This document shows positions 17,300 through 28,424 of a stretch of 64,000 bases of DNA, piece after piece. Numbering within the stretch: position 1 is the first letter of the stretch; the number at the start of each line of letters is the position of its first letter. The DNA is from Leucobacter rhizosphaerae (GTDB taxonomy: Bacteria > Actinomycetota > Actinomycetes > Actinomycetales > Microbacteriaceae). Both the position numbers and the translations under genes were made by a program. The DNA is taken from assembly GCF_022919175.1 (NCBI RefSeq), contig NZ_CP095043.1, positions 1 to 64,000 of the forward strand, given 5' to 3'. The notes below the pieces were generated by a model that had not been told where the DNA came from, made no database searches, and saw nothing but the letters and a program-made list of their open reading frames with translations.

Positions 17300-18556
17300 A
17301 TGCCCCAGAATATTTTCAAGCTCGACTCGTCGAAGAAGTTCACGGAACAGGAGAAACTCGGGCACAACCGCTGGCACCCGGAGATCCCGCCCGTGGCGAC
17401 GGTGAAGCCGGGCGACAGCTTCCGCGTCGACTGCCGCGAGTGGTTCGACGGTGCGATCGTCAACGACGACTCCGCGCAGGACATCCTCGACGCGCCGCTC
17501 CTCACCGTGCACACGCTCAGCGGGCCGTTCCGGGTCGAGGGCGCGAAGCCCGGGGACCTGCTCGTCGTCGACATCCTCGACGTCGGCCCGATCCCGCAGG
17601 AGGACTCCGGTCCGCTCGCCGGCCAGGGCTGGGGCTACACCGGCATCTTCTCGCGGAACAACGGCGGCGGGTTCCTCACCGAGCAGTTCCCCGACGCGTA
17701 CAAGGCGATCTGGGACTTCGCCGGCCAGACGGCGACCTCCCGCCACGTTCCGGGGGTGTCGTTCACCGGCATCATCCACCCGGGCCTCATGGGCACCGCG
17801 CCGTCGGCGGGCCTGCTCGCGACGTGGAACAACCGGGAGGGGGCGCTCATCGCGACCGATCCCGACCGGGTGCCGCCGCTCGCGCTCCCGCCCGAGGCCG
17901 AGCACGCGATCCTCGGTGGTGTGCCGCGGGATCAGTGGGCGCGGGTCGGCGCCGAGGCCGCACGCACGGCACCGCCGCGCGAGAACGGCGGCAACCAGGA
18001 CATCAAGAATTTCACGAAGGGTTCCCGGGTGTTCTATCCGGTGTTCGTGGACGGAGCGAACCTGTCGATGGGTGACCTGCACTTCTCCCAGGGCGACGGC
18101 GAGATCACGTTCTGCGGGGCGATCGAGATGGGCGGGTTCATCGACCTGCGCGTCGACATCATCTCGGGCGGCATGGAGACCTACGGGGTGAGCGAAAACG
18201 CCATCTTCATGCCGGGCAACGTGGAGCCGAACTACAGCCACTGGCTCGCGTTCTCGGGCACCTCCGTGACACTCGACGGCGAGCAGAAGTACCTCGACTC
18301 GCACCTGTCGTACCAGCGGGCGTGCCTGCACGCGATCGACTACCTCACGAAGTTCGGCTACAGCCCGGAGCAGGCGTATCTGCTGCTCGGGTCCGCGCCG
18401 ATCGAGGGCCGTCTCTCGGGTGTGGTCGACATTCCGAACTCCTGCTCCACGGTGTACCTGCCGACGGAGATCTTCGATTTCGATGTCCGGCCGTCTGCGG
18501 CGGGGCCGTTCCAGATCGATCCCGGAATGGGGGCCCCGACGGCGGCGAACACGTAG
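17300..18556 (+). CDS. fmdA: formamidase
   Basis: Hydrolyses formamide to formate and ammonia in the cytoplasm. Member of the acetamidase/formamidase family, 418 residues against about 407 for known formamidases. Recognisable stretches are LGHNRWHPEIPP, GWGYTGIFSRNNGGGFLTEQFPDAYKAIWDF and HPGLMGTAPS (a part of each is diagnostic), with the conserved acidic motif FCGAIEMGGFIDLR in the second half. GAAGGAG (17285-17291) lies 8 nt before ATG 17300. Last gene of the amiS-fmdB-fmdA unit; the formate would feed the oxidoreductase encoded convergently next door. Confidence 0.93.
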   Translation: MPQNIFKLDSSKKFTEQEKLGHNRWHPEIPPVATVKPGDSFRVDCREWFDGAIVNDDSAQDILDAPLLTVHTLSGPFRVEGAKPGDLLVVDILDVGPIPQEDSGPLAGQGWGYTGIFSRNNGGGFLTEQFPDAYKAIWDFAGQTATSRHVPGVSFTGIIHPGLMGTAPSAGLLATWNNREGALIATDPDRVPPLALPPEAEHAILGGVPRDQWARVGAEAARTAPPRENGGNQDIKNFTKGSRVFYPVFVDGANLSMGDLHFSQGDGEITFCGAIEMGGFIDLRVDIISGGMETYGVSENAIFMPGNVEPNYSHWLAFSGTSVTLDGEQKYLDSHLSYQRACLHAIDYLTKFGYSPEQAYLLLGSAPIEGRLSGVVDIPNSCSTVYLPTEIFDFDVRPSAAGPFQIDPGMGAPTAANT

Positions 18557-18564
18557 GGCGCAGC

Positions 18565-18589
18565 GGGTCCGGGGCGCGTCCCCGGGCCC
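18565..18589. terminator. hairpin between convergent fmdA and fdhA
   Basis: 10-bp stem GGGTCCGGGG / CCCCGGGCCC (one T-G wobble) in the 38-nt gap between convergent genes. It can act in both directions. Confidence 0.6.
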
Positions 18590-18594
18590 GCCAG

Positions 18595-20915
<2,321 letters not shown>

Positions 20916-20919
<4 letters not shown>

Positions 20920-21905
20920 GTCTGGTCTGCCTTCTCGAGGGTGCGCGGGGCGGCTGCCTCGGGCGGTGCGGTGCGGGGTGCGGGATCGGGATCGGCTTGC
21001 GCGATCTGGTTCGTGATGCGGTCGGGGCGGCTGTAGATCACCATGGAGGGTCCGCGGAGGAACCCGATGAGGGTGAGCCCGGCGTCCGTGGCGAGTTCGG
21101 CCGCGAGCGACGACGGCGCCGATACCGCCGCGAGCATCGGGATCCCGGCCATGAGCGCCTTCTGCGTGAGCTCGAAACTCGCGCGACCGGAGACCATGAG
21201 CACGCAGTTGCGCGCCGGCAGGCGATCCCGCATCACGGCCCAGCCGATCACCTTGTCGACCGCGTTGTGCCGGCCCACGTCCTCGCGGAGCACGAGCATC
21301 TCGCCGGTGGCGGCATCGAAGAGGGCGGCAGCGTGCAGGCCGCCGGTGCGGTCGAACACGGCCTGCTCCGCGCGCAGGGCGTCGGGGAATCCGGCGAGCA
21401 TCGATGCGTCGATCGTGAGGGGATCCTCGTCGACCGTGTAGTGCGAGGCGGTGTGCACGGCGTCGATGCTGGCCTTGCCGCACAGCCCGCAGGAGCTGGT
21501 CGTATAGAAGGAGCGCTCAAGGCTCGGGTCGGGCGGCGCAACTCCCGGGGCGAGCGTGACGTCGAGCACGTTGAAGGTGTTGCCCTCGGCGGCTGAGCCG
21601 GCGGGGTCCGGCGGCGCGCCGGGGAGACCCAGGTACGCGACCGCGGCGGCTTCGCCCGGGGGTCGGGCACCCGCGCAGTACCGAGCGGTCGAGTACTCGT
21701 CGCCCCGGTGGATCACGCCCTCCGAGACGAGGAAGCCCGCCGCCAACTCGACGTCGTGGCCCGGCGTCCGCATGGTCACGGCCAACGATCTCCCGAACAC
21801 GCGGATCTCCAGGGGCTCCTCGACGGCCAGGAAATCGGCGCGATTCGACACCGGCCGACCCACGGTCAGTCGGGTCACCCTCCGACGAGCGGCTATGCGA
21901 GACAC
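20916..21905 (-). CDS. fdhD: FdhD sulfurtransferase for formate dehydrogenase
   Basis: Transfers sulfur from IscS to the molybdenum cofactor, a step needed for formate dehydrogenase activity. The essential CxxC is Cys139-Gly-Leu-Cys142 in [20 protein letters not shown] (residues 27-36), [19 protein letters not shown] and [14 protein letters not shown] are FdhD hallmarks. The start is uncertain: GTG 21905 gives the family-like [12 protein letters not shown], but its AAGGAG ribosome site is only 1 nt away; a minus-strand TGCTAT box lies just upstream. Its stop overlaps the oxidoreductase start by 4 nt. A Pro/Ala-rich tail of about 25 residues ends the protein. Confidence 0.88.
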
Positions 21906-21989
21906 ACTCCTTGGATAGCATTGAATGACGGAGAGAGCAAGGCCGCACCCGGGGTCCCGCGGGCGGTTTCGCAGGGACGGGGCGGTGCG

Positions 21990-23258
21990 ATGCGGATCAC
22001 GGTGGAGGAGCACCTGCGGTGGATCCTCGAGCGCGTCGAGCCGCTGCCCATCGGTGAGCTGCCACTGTCGCTCGCTCTCGGTCGCACGCTCGCCGAGGAG
22101 GTCTGCGCTCGGCACTCGCTTCCGCTCTGGGACAATTCGGCGATGGACGGGTACGCGGTCCGGGCCGCCGACCTCGCAACTGCCTCGGCCGACGCGCCCG
22201 TGCGGCTCGCCGTGCGCGGCGAGGTGCTGGCGGGGAGCGCGGCGGATCCCGCGATCCCCTCGGGATCGGCAGTGCGGATCATGACGGGTGCCCCGTTACC
22301 GGCCCAGGCCGACGCGGTGGTCCCCGTGGAGCAGACCCGTGGCGATCGCGAGGGACGCCCGTGGGCCGAGGAGTCCGTGCAGGTGCTCGCCGCCGTGCCG
22401 GTCGGCGCGAATGTGCGGCGACGCGGGGAGGACACGGCTGCCGGTGCGGTGCTCGCGACCGCCGGAGCGATGCTCACTGCGGGTCGGGCCGCCGCGCTCG
22501 CCGCGGCGGGCGTCGCCGGGGTGCGCGTGCACGCGAGTCCGCGCGTGGTGGTGATCGCCACGGGGTCGGAGCTTCGGGCCCCGGGGGAGACGCTCGCCCG
22601 TGGTCAGATCCCGGAGTCCAACTCGCTCCTCATCGCTGGTCTGCTGCGCGAGCTCGGGATCGAGACGGAGCGCGTCGACCACACCTCCGATGACCCGTCG
22701 GCACTGGCCGAGGAGCTGCGGATGCTCGCGGGCACGTGCGACGCCGTGATCACCACGGGGGGAGTGGGTCCCGGCACGCACGATGTGGTGCGCATCGCGC
22801 TGGAGCGCGAACCCGGGGTGCGCGCGGTGCGGGTGGCCGTGCGGCCGGGGCAGCCGCAGTGCGTGGGGCGGCTTCGGCCCGCGGCCACCGGTGCGCCGGG
22901 GGCATTCATCTTCGCGCTGCCGGGCAACCCCGTGAGCGCCGCAGCGAGCTTCGAGCTGTTCGTGCGCCCCGCGCTCCTGGCCATGCAGGGCAGGCGCGAC
23001 GTGCATCGGCTTCGCCTCACCGCGCGCGCGTCGCGGGACTGGCGCGGCGCTCCCGACCGTCTGCAGGTGCTGCCGGTGGTGATCTCGAATGACGACGCCG
23101 TGCCGGGCGCACTCGTCTGCACCCCCGCGGTGAATCCTCGGGGCGTGTCGCACGCCGTCGGCGGGCACGGGGCCGCGAACGGGTATGCGCTCGTGGAGGT
23201 GGAGCGCGGTGATGTGCGCGCCGGTGAGCCCGTCACGGTGGTGGTGATGAGCCCGTGA
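21990..23258 (+). CDS. molybdopterin molybdenumtransferase (MoeA), copy 2
   Basis: Second MoeA of the window, 422 residues, clearly different in sequence from copy 1. It keeps [18 protein letters not shown] (about residues 44-61), [29 protein letters not shown] and [18 protein letters not shown], so it should be active. It heads a three-gene operon with mobA and a DUF6457 gene and is divergent from fdhD. I infer that it supplies the cofactor form that is converted to the guanine dinucleotide for the formate dehydrogenase-like enzyme. A weak GGGGCGG lies before ATG 21990. Confidence 0.88.
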   Translation: MRITVEEHLRWILERVEPLPIGELPLSLALGRTLAEEVCARHSLPLWDNSAMDGYAVRAADLATASADAPVRLAVRGEVLAGSAADPAIPSGSAVRIMTGAPLPAQADAVVPVEQTRGDREGRPWAEESVQVLAAVPVGANVRRRGEDTAAGAVLATAGAMLTAGRAAALAAAGVAGVRVHASPRVVVIATGSELRAPGETLARGQIPESNSLLIAGLLRELGIETERVDHTSDDPSALAEELRMLAGTCDAVITTGGVGPGTHDVVRIALEREPGVRAVRVAVRPGQPQCVGRLRPAATGAPGAFIFALPGNPVSAAASFELFVRPALLAMQGRRDVHRLRLTARASRDWRGAPDRLQVLPVVISNDDAVPGALVCTPAVNPRGVSHAVGGHGAANGYALVEVERGDVRAGEPVTVVVMSP

Positions 23259-24013
23259 GTGAGGTCGCGGCAGCACTCGGCGCGTCTGGTGCGCCTGCTG
23301 CGCCTGGTGGGTCAGGCGCGTTCGATGCGGTGGTGCTCGCGGGCGGCCGCGGCCGACGCCTCGGCGGGGTCGACAAGGCCGGCCTCCGCATCCACGGTGA
23401 GCGCCTCGTGGATCGTGCGGTCGGCGCCGCGCGAGACGCCGGTGCGCGCCGGTTGATCGTGGTCGGCCCGGAGTCCACCAGATCCCCACGCACCATCGTC
23501 GTGCGGGAGGATCCGCCGTTCACGGGGCCGCTTGCCGCCCTCGCCGCTGCGCTTCCCCAGGTGGATGCCGATCTGCTGCTCCTGCTGTCGTGCGACCTGG
23601 TGCGACCCGCCCGCGTGTGCGAACTGCTGCGGGCCCAGCGTCCCGGCCCGGGCCTCGACGGGACGGTGCTTCGCGACGCGGACGGCCGGGCGCAGTGGCT
23701 CGCCGGTCTGTACCGCGTGACGGCATTGCGCGAGGGAATCCTCGGGCTCGACGGCGCAACGGACCACGCTCCGCTGCGCGCGATCCTCGACCCGAACCGC
23801 CTCGCCTGGATCGACGCTCCGCCCGATACCACCGCCGACATCGACGCCCCCGAGGATCTCGCGCGGGCGCGACGCGATGAGTCCGGACCGCGGAGGGGGG
23901 CCGGTGCTGGTGCTGATCACGGCACCGATGCTGATCCCGACACCGAACTCACCACCGATCCTCATCCCGACTCCGACACTGAATCCCACCCCACCGACCA
24001 GGAGGCCCCGTGA
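23255..24013 (+). CDS. mobA: molybdenum cofactor guanylyltransferase (MobA)
   Basis: Adds GMP to the molybdenum cofactor, giving the guanine dinucleotide form used by formate dehydrogenase-type enzymes. The nucleotidyltransferase motif LAGGRGRRLGGVDK is residues 28-41 and the metal-binding SCDLVRP follows near residue 112. Catalytic part ends near residue 208; the remaining 44 residues are an Asp/Thr/Pro-rich acidic tail, probably disordered. GTG start overlaps the moeA stop (GTGA) and the stop overlaps the next gene (GTGA). Confidence 0.88.
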   Translation: MSEVAAALGASGAPAAPGGSGAFDAVVLAGGRGRRLGGVDKAGLRIHGERLVDRAVGAARDAGARRLIVVGPESTRSPRTIVVREDPPFTGPLAALAAALPQVDADLLLLLSCDLVRPARVCELLRAQRPGPGLDGTVLRDADGRAQWLAGLYRVTALREGILGLDGATDHAPLRAILDPNRLAWIDAPPDTTADIDAPEDLARARRDESGPRRGAGAGADHGTDADPDTELTTDPHPDSDTESHPTDQEAP

Positions 24014-24285
24014 ACGCCGCCCAGCATCTGCCCCCGCACGCCCTCGACGAGTGGCTCGCCGCCGCTGCCGCCGAGCTCGGGCTCGACCCGCAGAATGTGT
24101 CGATCGGCACGGTGCTCGACGTCGCGCGTGATGTCGCGCACGGTGTCGCCCGGCCCGCGGCGCCGCTCAGCACGTTCCTGCTCGGGGTGGCGGTCGGCCG
24201 GGCGGAGGATCCGCGCGCCGCGCTCGAGTCGTCGGCCCGGCAGCTCACCGCACTCGCCGCGGCGTGGGAGCACGAGAGCGACTGA
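24010..24285 (+). CDS. DUF6457 family protein next to mobA
   Basis: Short (91 residues), acidic, helical protein beginning after a GTGA overlap with mobA. The LDEWLAAAAAELGLD start and a middle helix of DVARDVAHGVARPAAPLSTFLLGVA match DUF6457, a domain found beside or fused to MobA in actinobacteria. Function unknown; context suggests help in molybdenum cofactor guanylation or transfer. Confidence 0.7.
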   Translation: MNAAQHLPPHALDEWLAAAAAELGLDPQNVSIGTVLDVARDVAHGVARPAAPLSTFLLGVAVGRAEDPRAALESSARQLTALAAAWEHESD

Positions 24286-24291
24286 ATCGAC

Positions 24292-24321
24292 GGTGCCGGG
24301 ACCGCTGCGCGATCCGGCACC
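24292..24321. terminator. hairpin between convergent genes
   Basis: 8-bp stem GGTGCCGG / CCGGCACC with a 14-nt loop in the 44-nt gap between the mobA operon and the binding-protein gene on the other strand. Confidence 0.5.
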
Positions 24322-24329
24322 CGCACGGC

Positions 24330-25529
24330 TCAGTTGCCGAGCACCTTCTGATACGCCTGCGCGTACCGGTTGTCCTCCTGCGCGGTCAACGACCGCATGT
24401 CGAAGATGCGCCCGGACATCTCCTCGTCGGGGAAGATGAGCGGGTTCTCGGCGAGGGCGGGATCGATCCGCTCCATCGCCTCGCGCGCGCCCGCCACGGG
24501 CGTCACGTACTGCACGTAGGCGGCAACCTCGGCGGCGACCTCAGGTTCGTAGTAGTACTCGATGAGCTCCCGAGCCTGTGCGTCGGCGTCGGTCACCGCC
24601 GGCATGCAGAAGGAATCGATGAAGAGCGAGGCACCCGCGTCCGGGACCACGAACTTCCAGCGCTCCTCGCCGGCCTCCTCGTTGAGGATCGCGATGTCGC
24701 CGGACCAGCACATGCCCGCGAGCACCGTGTCGGCCTGCAGGTCCTGCGTGTAGGAGTTGCCTTTGACGGTCGCGACCTGGCCGTCGGAGATCTGCCGCGC
24801 CACCACCTCGAGCGCGGCATCGAACTGTGCGTCGCCCCAGTCGCCCGTGATGTCGACTCCCTGATCCAGCATTACGAGTCCGAGGGTGTCGTCCTGCTCG
24901 CTGAGCAGACTCACCTTGCCCGTGAGATCCGGTGCCCAGAGGTCGGAGACGCTCCGAACGCCCTGGGGATAGAGTTCGGTGTTGTAGCAGAGCCCGGTCA
25001 TGCCTGCCTGGTAGGGGATCGACCACTGCCGATCGGGATCGAACGTGGCGTGCTGCACCAGCTCGATCATCTGATCGGCGACGTTCGGCATCTGCGCGCG
25101 GTCGAACTCCCGGAGCTCGTCGCGCTCGAACAGCCGGACGAGGGAGGAATCGGTGAGGCAGAAGAGGTCGTAGCCGGTGTCCTGCTCGAGCTTCAGTTGA
25201 TCCTTGATCTTCGCGATGAACGTCTTGTTGTCGTCGATGTCCTCGAAGTACTCGACGCGGATATCGGTCTGCTCCATGAACGCGTCGAGCGTGGGCCACG
25301 TGCCCGCATCCTCGTCGTAGTCGAGATAGTAGGTCCAGTTGCCCCAGCGCACGGTGCCCCGGGAGCCGTCACCCGGCCCGCTCGGACCAGCGCACGCAGC
25401 GAGTGAGGTGACGCCGAGGGCGGCGGCTCCGACCCCGACACCGCGCAGGAGCTGGCGTCGACTGAGCTGCGCGGCGCGAGCACGGCGCACGAGCTCCTGA
25501 ACCCTGGGGTCGGCTGACGGTGCTCGCAT
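24330..25529 (-). CDS. orphan PotD-like polyamine-binding lipoprotein
   Basis: Extracytoplasmic binding protein of the spermidine/putrescine (PotD) family, 399 residues. The N-terminus is a Tat-type lipoprotein signal: SRRQLLRG with Arg24-Arg25, a hydrophobic stretch and lipobox LAAC with Cys46. WGNWTYYLDYDEDAGTWPTL and DQLKLEQDTGYDLFCLTD are nearly shared with the PotD at 32476-33696, so the two are paralogues. No permease or ATPase adjoins it; I infer that it docks on the PotABC encoded 8 kb away. It is the second gene after an inositol-phosphatase-family gene, 8 nt downstream. Ligand unknown. Confidence 0.85.
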   Translation of the reverse strand: MRAPSADPRVQELVRRARAAQLSRRQLLRGVGVGAAALGVTSLAACAGPSGPGDGSRGTVRWGNWTYYLDYDEDAGTWPTLDAFMEQTDIRVEYFEDIDDNKTFIAKIKDQLKLEQDTGYDLFCLTDSSLVRLFERDELREFDRAQMPNVADQMIELVQHATFDPDRQWSIPYQAGMTGLCYNTELYPQGVRSVSDLWAPDLTGKVSLLSEQDDTLGLVMLDQGVDITGDWGDAQFDAALEVVARQISDGQVATVKGNSYTQDLQADTVLAGMCWSGDIAILNEEAGEERWKFVVPDAGASLFIDSFCMPAVTDADAQARELIEYYYEPEVAAEVAAYVQYVTPVAGAREAMERIDPALAENPLIFPDEEMSGRIFDMRSLTAQEDNRYAQAYQKVLGN

Positions 25530-25537
25530 GATTCCTC

Positions 25538-26362
25538 CTACTCGCGGCCGAGCACCACGTCGCGCAGGGTGCGCACGATCTCGGGGTGCCCGACGAACAT
25601 CAATGGTTCTCCCGGCGGGGTGGCCTCGTCGAGTCCGACGATCTCGGCCCCCGCCTCCACGGCGATGAGTGCCGCCCCGGCGTAGTCCCAGGGTTGGAGG
25701 CCCTTTTCATAGAAGGCATCGAGCCGGCCCGCCGCGGTCATGCAGAGGTCGTAGGCCGCGGATCCGATGCGTCGGATATCGCGCACCCGGGGGAGCACCC
25801 GCTGCAGGAGTTCCAGCTGCTCGAGCTTGCGTTCGACCGTGTAGCCGAACCCTGTTCCGATGAGCGAGGTCGCCAGGTCGAGGTTGCCCGAGATCCGGAT
25901 CGGCTCGCCGTTGCGCCGGGCACCGCCGCCCTGCCAGGCGTCGAACATCTCGTCGGACCGTGGGCTGTACACGGCAGCGGCGATCCCGCGCCGGCCGTCG
26001 GCGAAGGCCGTCGGATCCTCCACCGTCGCGGCGATGCTTACGGCGTACGCGGGCAGGTCGTACAGGTAGTTGGTGGTGCCGTCGATGGGGTCGAGCACCC
26101 AGGTAATCCCGCTCGTGCCCTCGATCCCCGTGCCCTCTTCGCCGAGGATGCCGTCGTCGGGTCGGGCTTCGCGGAGTGCCTCCACGATGAGCTGCTCACA
26201 CGCCCGGTCCGCCTCCGTGACCATGTCGACGATGCTGGACTTCGTCGCAGCGACGGTGACACCGGCTGCGCGCAGCTCGAGGATCCGGGCTCCGGCGGTC
26301 CGGGCGATGGTCTGGGCCAGGGCGGCGAGTTGCTGAGGAGACGTGTGCGTGTCGGTGCTCAT
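25538..26362 (-). CDS. inositol monophosphatase family protein
   Basis: Mg-dependent sugar-phosphate phosphatase of the inositol monophosphatase/FIG superfamily, 274 residues. Metal ligands are visible as Glu75-Glu76 (GEEGT), Asp91 and Asp94 (DPIDGTTNY) and Asp226 (PWDYAGA). Substrate could be inositol phosphate, histidinol phosphate or another phosphomonoester; sequence does not decide. It leads a two-gene operon with the orphan PotD-like gene, an unusual pairing. TAGTCT lies exactly 6 nt before the ATG, so a leaderless mRNA is likely. Confidence 0.85.
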   Translation of the reverse strand: MSTDTHTSPQQLAALAQTIARTAGARILELRAAGVTVAATKSSIVDMVTEADRACEQLIVEALREARPDDGILGEEGTGIEGTSGITWVLDPIDGTTNYLYDLPAYAVSIAATVEDPTAFADGRRGIAAAVYSPRSDEMFDAWQGGGARRNGEPIRISGNLDLATSLIGTGFGYTVERKLEQLELLQRVLPRVRDIRRIGSAAYDLCMTAAGRLDAFYEKGLQPWDYAGAALIAVEAGAEIVGLDEATPPGEPLMFVGHPEIVRTLRDVVLGRE

Positions 26363-26368
26363 GCCTCG

Positions 26369-26374
26369 AGACTA
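26369..26374 (-). promoter_or_regulatory. leaderless -10 box of the phosphatase operon
   Basis: TAGTCT on the minus strand, 6 nt (cgaggc) before the ATG at 26362. Confidence 0.5.
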
Positions 26375-26386
26375 CCGGGCATGACA

Positions 26387-26418
26387 AACGGGGTGCGGGA
26401 GGATCCCCACACCCCGTT
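26387..26418 (-). terminator. terminator after amt
   Basis: Stem AACGGGGTG / CACCCCGTT extended inward by GGG/CCC, about 30 nt past the amt stop and just upstream of the next operon's promoter. Confidence 0.65.
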
Positions 26419-26449
26419 CATCGGGTGCTACAACCGCGATTGTGAGCGA

Positions 26450-27718
26450 CTAACGACCGGCCCCCACGGGCTCGGCGCTTCCGGAGCGGATCGGACCGGC
26501 GACGGCCTCGGTGGCGCCGGAGTCGGGCAGGTAGTCGTATGCCTCCTCGCCGTGGGCGAAGGTGTCGATGCCCTCCTCCTCGACCTGCGTCGGGACTCGC
26601 AGCCCCGTGAGCATCTTCACCACCAGCGCGATGATCAGCGATACCACGAAGGAGTAGATCATGACGCCGAAGACCGAGATGGCCTGGACCAGCAGCAGAC
26701 CGCCGTTGCCGCCCACGAACAGGCCGTCCTCGAAGGCGAAGAAGCCGAGGTAGAGCGTGCCGATGACACCGGCGACGAGGTGCAGACCGACGACGTCGAG
26801 GGAGTCGTCGTAGCCCAAGCGGTACTTGAGGTCGATCGCGACGGCGCAGGCGGCACCGGCGATCAGACCGAGCAGCAGCGCCCAGAGGGGCGAGAGGTTC
26901 GCGGCAGCCGGGGTAATCGCCACGAGACCCGCGATGGCACCCGAGGCGGCGCCGATGACACCGGGCTTCCGGCCGCGGATGACGTCGGTCACGATCCAGC
27001 CGATGATGCCGGCGGCGGGAGCGCCGAGCGTGTTCACGAGGATGAGTCCGGCCTCACCGACCTCGGTGGCGAGCCCGGCGTTGAAGCCGATCCAGCCGAA
27101 CCAGAGCAGTGCGGCGCCGATGGTGACGAGCGGAACGCTGTGGGGCTTGTGGGATCCCGGACCGAATCCACGGCGCTTGCCGGCGACGATCGCGAGGGCG
27201 AGGGCTGCCGCACCCGCGTTGATGTGGATCGCCGTGCCACCCGCGAGGTCAATGACCTCGGGTGTGCCGAGCCAGGTGCCGAGCTGGGAGATCCAGCCGC
27301 CGCCCCAGACCCAGGCCGCGACGGGGAAGTAGACGAGCGTGGCCCACACGCCCGAGAAGAGCACCCAGGAGCCGAGGCCGACACGATCGGCGATCGCGCC
27401 GGAGATGAGCGCCGTGGTGATCATGGCGAAGACCGCGCCGAATCCGATGCCGATGAAGTCGGCGGGATCCGTGGCGAGCAGACCGAATTCCTTGAACGGG
27501 CTGCCGGCGAAGCCGCTCTCGCCGTCCGCGAAGTAGCTCATGCTGTAGCCGAAGAGGATCCAGAGGACCCCGACGACGCCCATGGCGCTGACGCTGAAGA
27601 GCATCATGTTGACGACCGAGCGAACTCGGACGAGACCGCCGTAGAAGAGCGCGAGCCCCGGCGTCATGATGAGCACGAGCGCGCTGCTCGCGAGTGTCCA
27701 AACATCTGTGGCTTCCAT
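26450..27718 (-). CDS. amt: ammonium channel Amt
   Basis: Ammonium channel of the inner membrane, 422 residues, 11 helices expected. The twin pore histidines are His165 (GGTAIHINAGA) and His313 (GLHLVAGVIG), and LIMTPGLALFYGGLVR near the N-terminus is diagnostic. The C-terminal tail from about residue 375 is cytoplasmic and is where a GlnK-type PII protein would bind, though no glnK or glnD gene follows as in many actinobacteria. GAAAGGAT stands ahead of the ATG. A phased array of GlnR-like pentamers begins 90 bp upstream, so nitrogen control is likely. Confidence 0.93.
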   Translation of the reverse strand: MEATDVWTLASSALVLIMTPGLALFYGGLVRVRSVVNMMLFSVSAMGVVGVLWILFGYSMSYFADGESGFAGSPFKEFGLLATDPADFIGIGFGAVFAMITTALISGAIADRVGLGSWVLFSGVWATLVYFPVAAWVWGGGWISQLGTWLGTPEVIDLAGGTAIHINAGAAALALAIVAGKRRGFGPGSHKPHSVPLVTIGAALLWFGWIGFNAGLATEVGEAGLILVNTLGAPAAGIIGWIVTDVIRGRKPGVIGAASGAIAGLVAITPAAANLSPLWALLLGLIAGAACAVAIDLKYRLGYDDSLDVVGLHLVAGVIGTLYLGFFAFEDGLFVGGNGGLLLVQAISVFGVMIYSFVVSLIIALVVKMLTGLRVPTQVEEEGIDTFAHGEEAYDYLPDSGATEAVAGPIRSGSAEPVGAGR

Positions 27719-27807
27719 GCGGAGCCATCCTTTCTCTCAGGACCCCTGGCTGGGCGAATCGACGAGTCCGGCACGTCGAGGTCGTGAGAACAGTGTCTGT
27801 CCGGGCT

Positions 27808-27867
27808 GTTTCTGGACCGTCTCCGAAGCGTGACCCGAGCATCACCAGACTGTTTCCAGATGATGAC
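27808..27867 (-). promoter_or_regulatory. phased GlnR-like box array upstream of amt
   Basis: Six pentamers, each exactly 11 bp apart (5 bp plus 6-bp spacers). Read toward amt on the minus strand they are GTCAT, GAAAC, GTGAT, GTCAC, GAGAC, GAAAC. GlnR boxes of actinobacteria alternate gTnAC and GaAAC with 6-bp spacers, which fits several of these in order. The array ends 90 bp before the amt ATG. The whole 320-bp gap between amt and rpsO also holds the rpsO promoter; I see nothing else in it. Confidence 0.6.
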
Positions 27868-27942
27868 GTCGGCCATTTTTCCTGCAGAATCTGCGTCCGG
27901 ATCCCGATCCGGAGCATTCGATTCGATGGGATTCGCGGAGAG

Positions 27943-27951
27943 TGCTAAGAT
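27943..27951 (+). promoter_or_regulatory. extended -10 of rpsO
   Basis: TGCTAAGAT, an extended -10 (TGn then TAAGAT at 27946-27951), 87 nt before the rpsO ATG. The leader may hold the S15 autoregulatory structure, but I cannot fold it reliably by eye. Confidence 0.5.
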
Positions 27952-28038
27952 ATTGAGGTTGCCGTGACAACGGCCGCGGATAAAGAGAGCTCCAGCATCC
28001 CGCTGACGGCGCCGCGCAGCAAATGAAAGGGGACCACT

Positions 28039-28308
28039 ATGGCATTGCCCGCAGAGGTCAAGAAGGCGATCATCGATGAGTACGCGACGAAGCCCGGCGA
28101 TACCGGCTCCCCCGAGGTGCAGGTTGCGATGCTCACCCAGCGGATCAAGGATCTGACGGAGCACCTCAAGGAGCACAAGCACGATCACCACTCGCGTCGT
28201 GGTCTGCTGCTGCTCGTCGGTCAGCGTCGTCGTCTCCTGGGCTACCTCCAGGACGTCGACATCACCCGCTACCGCTCGCTCATCGAGCGCCTGGGTCTGC
28301 GTCGCTAG
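28039..28308 (+). CDS. rpsO: 30S ribosomal protein S15
   Basis: Small-subunit protein binding 16S rRNA helix 22 and bridging to the large subunit. 89 residues with the universal [36 protein letters not shown] and [20 protein letters not shown] lies 9 nt before the ATG. Monocistronic, with a good terminator just after; pnp, its usual neighbour, is not next to it. Confidence 0.98.
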   Translation: MALPAEVKKAIIDEYATKPGDTGSPEVQVAMLTQRIKDLTEHLKEHKHDHHSRRGLLLLVGQRRRLLGYLQDVDITRYRSLIERLGLRR

Positions 28309-28321
28309 TTTTTCGACACTG

Positions 28322-28361
28322 ACACGAAAGCCCCTCACCGTCTGGTGGGGGGCTTTCGTGT
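28322..28361 (+). terminator. terminator after rpsO
   Basis: 18-bp stem ACACGAAAGCCCCTCACC and its complement (one wobble), loop GTCT, 13 nt after the stop. Confidence 0.85.
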
Positions 28362-28424
28362 GTCCGGAGCTGGTGTGTCCGGGTCCCTGCGTCTGGACCT
28401 GGTGCCGGCTCGGCCGGATCTCGT

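Noticed and set aside
27952..28038. S15 autoregulatory pseudoknot in the rpsO leader
   Set aside because: The leader length would allow it, but I cannot establish the pairing by eye and do not report it as a feature.
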